Shown: positions 1 through 7,125, counted from the first letter of the stretch. The stretch is 22,312 bases of DNA from CAYNWK01 sp964400875 (GCA_964400875.1 CAYNWK010000068.1:1-22312); one strand, 5' to 3'. A program made the numbers and translations. Notes: generated from the letters alone by a model not told the origin.

Positions 1-550
1 GCTTGCGGCGCGCTGCAGTGAGGTGTTTTTCGACTGCTTTGGGACTTTTCGAAAGGCTCCGGGCGATTTCTGGTACGGCTAATCCGGGCAGGCAGCGCAG
101 AATAAGCGGTGAGCGCTGTTGATCCGGTAAGGAGTCTATTTGGGACCAGAACGAAGCTTCTTCCTTGTTGCGCGCTGGATTGTCATCAAAACCTGGCAGT
201 GAAGTGAGCAGGGGATTCTCCGGATCGATGAAGCGTTTTAGCTGGCGCCGATAGTTAGAGACCATCAGGCGGAAAATCCATGTCTGTACGTTCGACTCAC
301 CCCAAAAACGGTCGAGGCTTCGGTGGGCTGCTGCCAGAGTAGTTATCGTAAGATCTAAAACGCGCCCGAGCCTCGGGCGCGTTTTCATGTTCGAATCCAG
401 GAGCGCATATGCCAGGCGCATCAGATCAGCGCCGTAATTTTCGATCAACAGCTTCAGCGCCTGAGGGTCGCCGGGCTCGCTATTTTGTAAATAATAGGCT
501 AAATTCGTTTCGAGTTGTTCGGTTTCCGAGGTTGGGTTGGGAAAAGCCAT
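1..550 (-). CDS. ECF-like RNA polymerase sigma factor, 3' end outside window
   Basis: An open frame starts at the ATG at 550-548 and runs off the left edge without a stop; 183 residues are visible. Residues about 85-105 (RFWGESNVQTWIFRLMVSNY) match the end of sigma region 2, where family members carry a FRGESSFRTWLYRIARN-type stretch. Residues about 139-183 (LPDQQRSPLILRCLPGLAVP, then EIARSLSKSPKAVEKHLTAA) match the region 4 helix-turn-helix that contacts the -35 element. The visible length is close to a whole ECF sigma (about 190 residues), so little is probably missing. The usual acidic DAEDVVQE core of region 2 is not recognisable: it is replaced by a longer stretch, part of which is encoded by a perfect inverted repeat. 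No anti-sigma factor is visible in the window. The sigma family is fairly sure; target genes are unknown. Confidence 0.75.
   Translation of the reverse strand, partial: MAFPNPTSETEQLETNLAYYLQNSEPGDPQALKLLIENYGADLMRLAYALLDSNMKTRPRLGRVLDLTITTLAAAHRSLDRFWGESNVQTWIFRLMVSNYRRQLKRFIDPENPLLTSLPGFDDNPARNKEEASFWSQIDSLPDQQRSPLILRCLPGLAVPEIARSLSKSPKAVEKHLTAARRK
357..385. repeat. Perfect 14-bp inverted repeat with 1-nt centre inside the sigma gene
   Basis: The left arm AAAACGCGCCCGAG (357-370) and right arm CTCGGGCGCGTTTT (372-385) are exact reverse complements around one C at 371. With A-run, GC-rich stem and T-run it has the shape of a bidirectional intrinsic terminator. It lies in frame inside the sigma-factor coding region and encodes roughly KTRPRLGRVL. 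Confidence 0.85.
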
Positions 551-634
551 GGCTCAGGTTTCGAATAGGGCCGGCTTTTGGTTAGTATGCGCGAAGTGGC
601 GCCAGCCTGGGGATGACCAGAAGTTGCGGGATTA

Positions 635-643
635 AGTGTAGCA
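635..643 (-). promoter_or_regulatory. Candidate extended -10 promoter for the sigma gene
   Basis: Read on the minus strand this is TGCTACACT, an extended -10 (TGn plus TACACT). No good -35 hexamer lies 17 nt upstream. Transcription would start near 628 and give a leader of about 78 nt before the ATG at 550. Seen by eye only. Confidence 0.3.
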
Positions 644-709
644 CAACAGGGGTATGCTTGCACTCAGACGACACGACATTAATGGTTGTCTAATAGAGCC
701 CCTAGATGA

Positions 710-2581
710 TTATGGGATAACAAAGTTATCCGAGGTCAACCACACCGGACCCGGCAAAAAACCACCATACTTTAAGATCCCATAACTTGGCTTGGAGGAA
801 ACCAGCGCCTCATCGATAATCAGTTCACCCAGTCCTTCATCAAAGGGATAAAGTCCGACAGTGTTCTCATCAGGAGAAAACGGCGTGTTTGGAACCGTGA
901 AGTCAGCCGTATAGCGTAATTCATTTGAAAAGCGTAGATCATCGATAAAGCCCCGGTAGAAGCGGTGGATTTGCTGATCGACGTCTTGTTTCCATGCACC
1001 GATGCCCAGATAGGGATCGCTGGGATGCAGCGGCTCTCCGCCATCTGGGTAACTGATATCCCCCGTCGGCCCATCTGTCGTTCCATCCAAGACGCCATCG
1101 ATGTAGATCCATAATTTGCCGGTTGACCTTTGGCGCTGCACGGCGACGTGATGCCACTGGTAGTCGAGGATTGAGTTCGTTCCACACAGCGTGTAAGCCC
1201 CGACCGCCTCCCCGTAGATTCCGAACGCTAAATGCCCTCCGGCGACCGATACGCCGTATCCCCGGTTTCCCTTCAACCTTGATCGGTCGAGGATGACATT
1301 GCCATTCGTCCAGTTTGCGTTCCCCCCGCAATTGATTGCGGGGGAGTTATTATCTACTGCGGTCGCTCTCATCCACCATTCAATGGTGAAATCTTCTCCC
1401 CCGACATCTACAGCAGGTCCCGGATTGGAATTTGCTGGATCGTCAACCGGGATGAGCACCCGGTTCTCGTCCAGATCTCCGATCTGCCCTCTGAAACGCA
1501 GCATGTATCCGGAGGTAGGTCTTGGAGTTGCCAGCCGGACTATTAGGCCATCGTAGAAGTATTCCAGGATCTCAACCCAGGAATAACCATCTTCCGCCAT
1601 ATCCTTGGATTCCCACTGCCCCATACAGCGTCCTTCCTTATTTGCGGCTAGACATTGTGAATAATAAGCCCGGTAGGATGCATGGGTCAGCAGTCCGTCC
1701 GTATCCATGACGTTGTTCCAGACGTAATCCACTGCAGCGCTAGCTTTGGCGCTTTCAAAGTTCGGGTTATAAACCTGGTCACAGGTGCTATCCCATACAT
1801 CAGCATCGGGCCATTTACCACCCAGAGAAATGTAGGACCAAGCGTACATTTTGACTGCCATTGCCCCGGCGCGCAGTGAATCATCCGGCCAGGTGGCTCC
1901 CCATTCGTTCGGCAAAACCCCCTTGACGTAGTCCTTGAAATCTATCGTCTCGATTGTATAGGGGCGGCTGGTATCGCAGTGGTACGGGTAACCAGCCACA
2001 CGCACGCGGATCTTCTTGGGGAGCGGTAAGTTGGCATTGTTTCGGGCTAAAATATCCACGGTAAAGGTGTTCGCTATCAGCGGAAGAAAGGCTTGAATAC
2101 TAGCTGCCTCGCTCGTAACCACCTCCAGTGGGTTAAACAGACCTTGAGCAGGCCAGTCTGGGTTCTCAGCTCGTGGAGGCGGCACTTCACTGTAAAACGG
2201 TTCCGAGGTCAGTTTAGGCTTGATGATGAGCGTGTCATCGGCGACAAGGCGCACATCCTTCAGAGTCCATGTTCCAAAGCCATCTGCACGAACTTCTACC
2301 GTCAATGGATTGACCTCAGCATCCAATGGGATCTGGTTCCAAATTACTTCGCCTTCTAGATTCGAAACCCCCGATAATCCTAAAGAATCGATTGTTACCT
2401 GTGCGCCAGGGATGGGATTTTCGGAGCCGGCGGATTTTACTCGCACCACCACGTTGCCCGATCGCAGAGCATCTGAGGGTGCAATTGTCCTGGAATAACT
2501 CGTTGAGGGGGAAATCGGGGTTAATAGCATCCCTGAGAGGAACAATCCGATGAACCATCCTGAACGCGATATTACTCTCAT
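710..2581 (-). CDS. Secreted SpoIID/LytB-domain protein with C-terminal LamG-like domain
   Basis: A 623-residue protein. Residues 1-30 form a signal peptide (basic start, then GWFIGLFLSGMLL). Residues about 43-118 look like a carboxypeptidase-regulatory or Cna-type beta-sandwich. Residues about 205-345 are a SpoIID/LytB domain: DFKDYVKGVLPNEWGATW carries the conserved glutamate (E226, in the position of the catalytic Glu of SpoIID lytic transglycosylases), followed by LRAGAMAVKMYAWSY and the closing GYSWVEILEYFY. Residues about 358-575 read as a concanavalin-like LamG domain (FTIEWWMRA, then WHHVAVQRQRSTGKLWIYIDG, then GFIDDLRFSNELRY). The ATG has GAGGT five bases upstream. SpoIID cleaves denuded peptidoglycan in sporulating Firmicutes; here the domain sits in an exported protein with a probable carbohydrate- or ligand-binding module, suggesting a cell-wall role. 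It follows the PPOX gene by 22 bp and is probably co-transcribed with it. Confidence 0.8.
   Translation of the reverse strand: MRVISRSGWFIGLFLSGMLLTPISPSTSYSRTIAPSDALRSGNVVVRVKSAGSENPIPGAQVTIDSLGLSGVSNLEGEVIWNQIPLDAEVNPLTVEVRADGFGTWTLKDVRLVADDTLIIKPKLTSEPFYSEVPPPRAENPDWPAQGLFNPLEVVTSEAASIQAFLPLIANTFTVDILARNNANLPLPKKIRVRVAGYPYHCDTSRPYTIETIDFKDYVKGVLPNEWGATWPDDSLRAGAMAVKMYAWSYISLGGKWPDADVWDSTCDQVYNPNFESAKASAAVDYVWNNVMDTDGLLTHASYRAYYSQCLAANKEGRCMGQWESKDMAEDGYSWVEILEYFYDGLIVRLATPRPTSGYMLRFRGQIGDLDENRVLIPVDDPANSNPGPAVDVGGEDFTIEWWMRATAVDNNSPAINCGGNANWTNGNVILDRSRLKGNRGYGVSVAGGHLAFGIYGEAVGAYTLCGTNSILDYQWHHVAVQRQRSTGKLWIYIDGVLDGTTDGPTGDISYPDGGEPLHPSDPYLGIGAWKQDVDQQIHRFYRGFIDDLRFSNELRYTADFTVPNTPFSPDENTVGLYPFDEGLGELIIDEALVSSKPSYGILKYGGFLPGPVWLTSDNFVIP
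715..731. repeat. Short perfect hairpin at the 3' end of the SpoIID-LamG gene
   Basis: GGATAAC (715-721), AAA, GTTATCC (725-731) form a 7-bp stem with a 3-nt loop spanning the last codons. No T-run follows on the minus strand, so it is not a convincing terminator. I see no better terminator between 551 and 709. Confidence 0.4.
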
Positions 2582-2603
2582 CCACTACCTCAACCCAGTT
2601 GGA

Positions 2604-2978
2604 TTACCAGGCAAGCCACTTAAGAGGGGTTGCTTCGATCAATTGAGTGTATTGCTCTTCTGCTTCGATATCCCAATCGTACTTCTGTTCGAAAAGCTCG
2701 AAGATTTCTTGCTGCCATGGTTCAGGGACAATTCTCGCCCGGCACTCACAAATTATCGGTTTGCTGGCATCTTCAATCGCCAGGGTGGCGAAAGGACTTA
2801 AATCGAGGTTTTTCGCCTTAACACTGGTTGGTTCGATGCAAACGTAAATTTTATCTTCAAACCAAACGAACCACACCGGGACCAAGTGTGGTTGCCCGTT
2901 TTTCTTGACGGTAGCAAACCAGATATTTTTTTGACTCGCAAAACGGTTGTGGGTATATTCGAGCTCTGATGTCGTCAC
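2604..2978 (-). CDS. PPOX-family flavin-binding split-barrel protein
   Basis: About 124 residues. NIWFATVKKNGQPHLVPVWF followed by VWFEDKIYVCIEPTSVKAKN is the typical N-terminal part of pyridoxamine-5'-phosphate-oxidase-like split-barrel proteins, which bind FMN or F420 and reduce or bind small substrates. ATLAIEDASKP is the usual middle strand. The frame is open up to a TTG at 3002, but that TTG lies upstream of the only Shine-Dalgarno-like stretch (AGAGGG, 2996-2991). A GTG start at 2978 gives MTTSELEYTHNRFASQKN, which fits the family length, so I chose it; its spacing to AGAGGG is long (12 nt). The gene is divergent from the membrane-protein gene at 3092 across a shared control region. The substrate cannot be told from sequence. 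Confidence 0.75.
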   Translation of the reverse strand: MTTSELEYTHNRFASQKNIWFATVKKNGQPHLVPVWFVWFEDKIYVCIEPTSVKAKNLDLSPFATLAIEDASKPIICECRARIVPEPWQQEIFELFEQKYDWDIEAEEQYTQLIEATPLKWLAW

Positions 2979-2995
2979 GATTTGGCGATTCCCTC

Positions 2996-3024
2996 TTGAC
3001 AAAATCGAACAAATGTTCTAATAT
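2996..3024 (+). promoter_or_regulatory. Near-consensus sigma-70-type promoter of the membrane-protein gene
   Basis: TTGACA (2996-3001), a 17-nt spacer (3002-3018), then TAATAT (3019-3024). Transcription would start near 3031 and give a leader of about 60 nt before the ATG at 3092, with GGAGTT at 3079-3084 as ribosome binding site. This is the best promoter in the window. Confidence 0.75.
3006..3019. promoter_or_regulatory. LexA/SOS-type operator (Cheo-box-like) within the promoter spacer
   Basis: CGAACAAATGTTCT matches the Bacillus subtilis LexA (DinR) box CGAACRNRYGTTYC at 13 of 14 positions, and the core GAAC-N4-GTTC is perfect. It lies between the -35 and -10 of the plus-strand promoter and overlaps the predicted minus-strand start site, so a bound repressor would block both. 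The link to LexA is inferred: no lexA gene is in the window, and other regulators can bind similar palindromes. Confidence 0.5.
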
Positions 3025-3029
3025 TTATA
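3024..3029 (-). promoter_or_regulatory. Candidate -10 element for the PPOX gene
   Basis: Minus-strand TATAAA at 3029-3024, with a weak TTGCGT 16 nt upstream (3051-3046). The start would fall near 3017, giving a leader of about 39 nt that contains AGAGGG before the GTG at 2978. This supports the GTG rather than the TTG start. Confidence 0.35.
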
Positions 3030-3091
3030 CAGGTCCACATTTCCGACGCAAATTTTAACCGATTAACTGGCTCCAACTGGAGTTAACTGAG

Positions 3092-3805
3092 ATGAACACA
3101 ACCAACACAAGCCTACAATTTCGTCAGATCAGGATTCAGAGAGGTTTACTCTTTGGTTTTATGATCATAGTGGCTCTTTTAGCCTTCGAGGTGTTCAATT
3201 ACAGTACAACGGATTATGCGTTGAGAGATTTGTTGGGCGAACTGGATTTTTTTGGAATCAGATGGGCTACGATTTTGGCGATCGCTTTTTGCGGAATCGA
3301 TTTTGCCGGTATCGCCCGGTTGTTTACACCTGAACAGGGAGAGGATGAGCCCGTTGAGGTCTGGTACTTGTTCGGGGCTTGGCTACTAGCCGCGACCATG
3401 AACGCCATGCTCACCTGGTGGGGTGTTTCAATCGCCGTGCTCTCCCACGAAACTCTCGGCAACAGCATCATCGACCGCGGTACGTTGCTTCGGATGGTGC
3501 CGATTTTTGTAGCTGTCATGGTTTGGTTGATCCGCGTTTTGATCATCGGGACCTTCTCACTCGCAGGCGATCGACTTTTCTCACAAGCGGATAAGCGCAA
3601 TTACAATTTATTCCGCTCGCGCCTGCAATCCACGAACGGGGCCCGGATTGGCAGCATGCCGAGAACGGCCACAGCGTCAGCAGGGTTCAGCCCTGCGCCT
3701 AAGCCTCAACCGGCTCAGCGTCGTGAACCGACCTATCATCCCGTATCGATGAGCGCCCCATCGTCACCGAATCGGACTTCCCATCGCCAGGCGAAAAAAT
3801 TCTAA
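3092..3805 (+). CDS. Four-helix membrane protein of unknown function
   Basis: A 237-residue protein that I cannot assign to a named family. Four hydrophobic segments are visible: about 18-36 (GLLFGFMIIVALLAFEVFN), 57-77, 92-116 (YLFGAWLLAATMNAMLTWWG) and 132-156 (LLRMVPIFVAVMVWLIRVLI). From about residue 160 the chain is polar, basic, and rich in proline, serine and arginine (about 195-237), probably a disordered tail. It has no signal peptide, catalytic motif or metal site that I can see. It is the only plus-strand gene here, with its own strong promoter, a LexA-like box and a terminator, so it is a single-gene unit. The ATG has GGAGTT at 3079-3084, seven bases upstream. SOS control is inferred from the operator only. 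Confidence 0.85.
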   Translation: MNTTNTSLQFRQIRIQRGLLFGFMIIVALLAFEVFNYSTTDYALRDLLGELDFFGIRWATILAIAFCGIDFAGIARLFTPEQGEDEPVEVWYLFGAWLLAATMNAMLTWWGVSIAVLSHETLGNSIIDRGTLLRMVPIFVAVMVWLIRVLIIGTFSLAGDRLFSQADKRNYNLFRSRLQSTNGARIGSMPRTATASAGFSPAPKPQPAQRREPTYHPVSMSAPSSPNRTSHRQAKKF

Positions 3806-3827
3806 GTATTAACCTTCGGTTCGCTCT

Positions 3828-3871
3828 ACCCGGTTCGAATTCCTCCTGGTTCGCGCCGGGTTTTAATTTTT
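3828..3871 (+). terminator. Intrinsic terminator of the membrane-protein gene
   Basis: ACCCGG (3828-3833) pairs with CCGGGT (3856-3861). An inner CGAA/TTCG stem (3836-3839 with 3850-3853) is separated from it by a 2x2 internal loop. A T-rich tail TTTTAATTTTT (3861-3871) follows. It begins 22 bp after the stop codon. Confidence 0.65.
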
Positions 3872-3890
3872 AAACTGACGCACTTGAGCG

Positions 3891-3934
3891 AGAAAGGGGG
3901 TGTTGGGACGGGTGAAGCTCGTCCACACAACCCC
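3891..3934 (-). terminator. Candidate terminator of the long minus-strand gene cluster
   Basis: On the minus strand GGGG-T-TGT and GGACG pair with CGTCC and ACA-C-CCCC around a 9-nt loop (AGCTTCACC). The stem has about 12 pairs broken by a 2x2 internal loop and one mismatch. The tail CTTTCT is a weak T-run. It lies just after the metallophosphoesterase stop at 3959. Confidence 0.35.
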
Positions 3935-3958
3935 ACTATTTCGGAGCTGCATAACTCC

Positions 3959-4861
3959 TTAAATTAATGGATGCAGCGTAAATACTGTTATCTCTGGAGG
4001 ACAATTGTAGCGGAACTGCATCGCTGAAGTACCGATCCCCCGGTTTGTGTACTGTACCATGCCGTTGATTTGATAACGCCCCAAAGGATATTTTTTCCCA
4101 CCCGTGGGAATGTAGATAGGTCCGATCATGGGGAAGCGGATTTGACCTCCGTGTGTATGACCGGAAATCTGCAAATCGAAACGTCCCGTCGCCGCACTGA
4201 TATCTGCAAAGTCAGGCTCATGCGCCAGCAGGATTGCCGCGCCGGGTAAGGGCAATTGTTCGAGCACCAAATCCAGACGGTCCTGATCCTCGAGGTAGTC
4301 ATCAACGCCTGCGAAATGAAGTTCGCTTCCAACTGAGCTGCGGATTGTATGCACCCGATTGCTCAGGTCGATAATTCCGCATTTTGGGAGGATACGGTGG
4401 ATTGCACCAGGATTCGTCCAATGATCGTGGTTACCCAGGACTGCGAGGGTCACCTCCTGCGGCTGTAAACCTTTCAGCCCGGCGATGAGCTCATCCTGAA
4501 TCTGCTCATTGTTGTAGGTAATGAAATCTCCTGTGATCGCGATCACATCTGGTTCTTGCTGGTTTACCAGATCGACGATCTCATCCAGGCGAGTCCGGTT
4601 AACCCATGTTCCTAAGTGGATATCGCTGATCTGGACAAGGCGAAAGCCATCGAATCCAGGCTCGAGATTTGGAAGCGTAACTTGCAACCGGGTGATTTCA
4701 ACTGCCTCCAAGACAGATTGGTTATTCTTTACCAGTTTGAAGACGCCTTTCAGCATCTCGCCTGTCTTTTCAACGAGTTGATCTTTGAAAGTAACTTTAG
4801 AAGATCGCACGAGCGATGGGTTACTCCTGGTGAGGATGAGGGCCGGGTTGCGCCATGACAC
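3959..4861 (-). CDS. Calcineurin-like metallophosphoesterase (YkuE/YaeI type)
   Basis: A 300-residue protein with the complete metal-site series of the calcineurin-like phosphoesterase fold: D80-x-H82 (QISDIHLG), GD 111-112 (ITGDF), GNHDH 143-147, H214 (LLAHEPD) and GHTHGG 234-239. The layout resembles YkuE/YaeI enzymes, some of which hydrolyse UDP-2,3-diacylglucosamine-like or phospholipid substrates, but no lipid A genes are here and the substrate is unknown. No transmembrane helix or signal peptide is visible. The longest frame starts at a GTG (4861) 41 bp inside the phosphofructokinase gene and has no clear ribosome site. A GTG at 4810 is an alternative: the AGGAG before the phosphofructokinase stop lies 13 nt upstream of it. 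Either way translation is probably coupled to the kinase. Confidence 0.85.
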   Translation of the reverse strand: MSWRNPALILTRSNPSLVRSSKVTFKDQLVEKTGEMLKGVFKLVKNNQSVLEAVEITRLQVTLPNLEPGFDGFRLVQISDIHLGTWVNRTRLDEIVDLVNQQEPDVIAITGDFITYNNEQIQDELIAGLKGLQPQEVTLAVLGNHDHWTNPGAIHRILPKCGIIDLSNRVHTIRSSVGSELHFAGVDDYLEDQDRLDLVLEQLPLPGAAILLAHEPDFADISAATGRFDLQISGHTHGGQIRFPMIGPIYIPTGGKKYPLGRYQINGMVQYTNRGIGTSAMQFRYNCPPEITVFTLHPLI

Positions 4862-7061
4862 GGGCGATCTGGCGAAGATCGAGCCACCATTGTACTTTTG
4901 GTCGCTGATGATCCTCGTCTAACATGCGCAGGTAGTCTTCCAAATTTTGAAATCTATATTCCTTCCCTTGCAGGCCGATGAACGCGCTGTCGGTTAGCCC
5001 CTGAGAACATTTATCGATCAGATATTCGATGCATTTTGTGCTCAAGCGCGTTGCCTGTATGCGGTCGAAGGGGGATGGATCGCCGCCGCGCTGCTGGTGC
5101 CCGAGGATTGCCTGGCGCACATCGAAGAGATCGCCGCCTTCTTCCTCGAAGAGCGAGGTCATAAAATCGGTCGTATAAATTGGGTTCGCATTCTCATTAC
5201 GGATCATCAGGCCGAGTCTTTTGCCGTGTTGGAAACCGGTGACTAACAATTCGACGTCTTGCTGGAGATCGCGCAGGGTGACCCCTTCTTCGTTCAAGTA
5301 AACCTTTTCAGCTCCTGTTGCAAGTCCACCCATCAGAGCCAGATAGCCGCAGTCGCGCCCCATCACTTCGACGACAAAACAGCGACGCTGTGCTACCGCG
5401 GACTGTTTGATCTTATCAACCGCTTCGATGATGCTGTTTAAGGCTGTGTCCGCTCCTACGCTCAACTCGGAACCGGGTAAGTTATTGTTGATGGATGCCG
5501 GTAAACAAACCATGGGCAGGTTGAATGCCGGAAAGTTTTTCCGCTGGTTGAGCAGCATATACGCGGATTGGTAGCCTGTCGTCCCTCCAATGATCAAGAG
5601 CCCATCGATTTTATTTTCTTCCAGGCTGCGGGCGATGGCGTAGAAATCGCTGCCGCTCGGAACGCGCCGGTTGGTGCCCAGCTCTGCGCCGCCGCGCGAG
5701 GCGTATCCATTGACGCTCATCCATTTCAGTTCTTCAATCTGCCCGGAGACCAGCCCAGAGAACCCGTTATGCACACCCAACATGATATGCCCGCGATCCA
5801 GGCCTACTCGGACTGCTGCGCGCACGGCGGTGTTCATACCTGGTGCGGATGAACCGGAATGCACGATTGCGAAACGGAATCGTTTTTGCCCAGGGTCTGG
5901 TGGGTGGGGGAGGGAACGAACCATTGTAAGGAAGGTTTTGAAGGCTTCCTTAAAACTGCCCCCGCGTAACTCCATCGCTTTTTGGTAATCATGCTCAGCA
6001 ATGGCCTCAGCGACTTCGCGCGTGTGATTTACGCAGCTCATTAACGGTGACAGGGTGATGCGATTGCCGCGCAAACCAATTAATTCGGTCTCTTTTTCCG
6101 GATTTGCGTTCGCCAGCTCCTCGACGGCAGCATGGCCTAAAAGGGTGCCCAGGTTGCGGTCAAACGCGCTTGGAGAGCCGCCTCTCTGCACGTGCCCCAG
6201 GATCGTCAAGCGCACATCCTCGGATAACTGTTCCTCGAGTACCTTCATGACGTAATCACTGTGTATCGGATTGCCCTGGCGGTCCCGCGCGCCTTCTGCA
6301 ACGACCACAACGGTTTCCCGACGACCCGCATCACGTCCCGCTTTCACGATCCGGCACATGGTATTTTCCCAATTTTCCACGTCTGGGGGGTTCTCAGGAA
6401 TGAGCAGCCAATCCGCGCCGGTAGCCAATGCGCTCATCAAGGCCAGATAGCCGCAGTTTCGCCCCATAACCTCGACCACGAAGGTTCTTTGGTGGCTGGC
6501 AGCCGTGCTCATAATAGCATCGATAGCTTCAGTAATCCGGTGAAGTGCAGAATCGGCTCCGATGGTCATATCCGTACCGAACATGTCGTTATCGATGGAC
6601 CCTACCAAGCCGGAGATGTACAAATAAGGATGTCGTTCGACAACGTCGCCTTCAACAATCCCTTCTTCTACCAGTTCAGCGAGCAATTCAGGCCATTCCT
6701 GGCGAAATATATTCGCACCGGTGAGGCTGCCGTCTCCGCCTATAATAACCAGGTTGTCGATTTCGTGTTCGAGCAGGTTCTTGGCTGCTTGTTTGCGGCC
6801 TTCTCGGGTGCGAAAAGCTTGGGATCGCGCTGTCCCAATCACTGTGCCGCCCTGGTGCAGGATGCCGCCAACCGATTCCCAATCCATCTTGCGGATTTGA
6901 TCCCCGCCATCAACCATTCCCTGATATCCCTCGTAGATCGCGTAGACTTCCAGGCCTTTATCCAATGCCGTACGCACGACAGAGCGCACAGAGGCGTTCA
7001 TTCCCTGGGCGTCGCCACCACTCGTGAGGACGCCAATTCTTTTCGGCCATTCGTGAACCAT
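4821..7061 (-). CDS. pfk: Tandem (eukaryote-type) ATP-dependent 6-phosphofructokinase
   Basis: A 746-residue protein of two fused PFK units; most bacterial PFKs have one unit of about 320 residues. The N-half (about 1-385) has GGD at 15-17, the ATP-type GGDGS 108-112 (PPi enzymes have GGDDS), catalytic SIDND 155-159 with D157, VMGR 198-201 and HVQRGG 290-295. The C-half (about 395-735) keeps the sugar-phosphate framework (LGTNRR 461-466, VMGRDCGY 566-573, HQQRGG 655-660, FDR 665-667), but GGDGS has become GGTTG (492-496) and SIDND has become SINNN (523-527), so it should be inactive. The same pattern is known from animal and fungal PFK, where the C-half carries the fructose-2,6-bisphosphate regulatory site. 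Further human-like stretches are SIDND-x2-GTDMTIG, NNLPGSELSVGADTALN and PKVQWWLDLR. The ATG has AGGAG nine bases upstream. Confidence 0.93.
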   Translation of the reverse strand: MVHEWPKRIGVLTSGGDAQGMNASVRSVVRTALDKGLEVYAIYEGYQGMVDGGDQIRKMDWESVGGILHQGGTVIGTARSQAFRTREGRKQAAKNLLEHEIDNLVIIGGDGSLTGANIFRQEWPELLAELVEEGIVEGDVVERHPYLYISGLVGSIDNDMFGTDMTIGADSALHRITEAIDAIMSTAASHQRTFVVEVMGRNCGYLALMSALATGADWLLIPENPPDVENWENTMCRIVKAGRDAGRRETVVVVAEGARDRQGNPIHSDYVMKVLEEQLSEDVRLTILGHVQRGGSPSAFDRNLGTLLGHAAVEELANANPEKETELIGLRGNRITLSPLMSCVNHTREVAEAIAEHDYQKAMELRGGSFKEAFKTFLTMVRSLPHPPDPGQKRFRFAIVHSGSSAPGMNTAVRAAVRVGLDRGHIMLGVHNGFSGLVSGQIEELKWMSVNGYASRGGAELGTNRRVPSGSDFYAIARSLEENKIDGLLIIGGTTGYQSAYMLLNQRKNFPAFNLPMVCLPASINNNLPGSELSVGADTALNSIIEAVDKIKQSAVAQRRCFVVEVMGRDCGYLALMGGLATGAEKVYLNEEGVTLRDLQQDVELLVTGFQHGKRLGLMIRNENANPIYTTDFMTSLFEEEGGDLFDVRQAILGHQQRGGDPSPFDRIQATRLSTKCIEYLIDKCSQGLTDSAFIGLQGKEYRFQNLEDYLRMLDEDHQRPKVQWWLDLRQIARVMAQPGPHPHQE

Positions 7062-7119
7062 ACTGTTCTGCTCCTGGAAATAATTTAACCGTTGTGGGAC
7101 AGCTGTGCTTCCCTGATTA

Positions 7120-7125
7120 ATTATA
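7120..7125 (-). promoter_or_regulatory. Candidate -10 element upstream of the phosphofructokinase gene
   Basis: A perfect minus-strand TATAAT in the 88-bp gap after the M50 protease gene, the largest gap within the long cluster. No good -35 lies 16-18 nt upstream. Start near 7113 would give a leader of about 52 nt. It may provide separate transcription of pfk and the phosphoesterase gene. Confidence 0.35.

Noticed and set aside
939..1331. Alternative minus-strand frames overlapping the SpoIID-LamG gene
   Set aside because: They lie within the LamG region in another frame, with Arg- and Trp-rich products typical of shadow frames.
2979..3002. TTG start at 3002 for the PPOX gene
   Set aside because: It would lie upstream of the only Shine-Dalgarno-like sequence and close to the predicted transcription start; the GTG at 2978 fits the family N-terminus better.
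3068..3085. Small hairpin (CTCC/GGAG) that could cover the ribosome site of the membrane-protein gene
   Set aside because: Only four Watson-Crick pairs plus wobbles; too weak to claim translational control.
6261..7088. Long open frame (275 codons) on the plus strand opposite the phosphofructokinase N-half
   Set aside because: The minus strand here encodes a strongly conserved PFK; the plus-strand frame gives no recognisable protein and is explained by the codon composition of the real gene.
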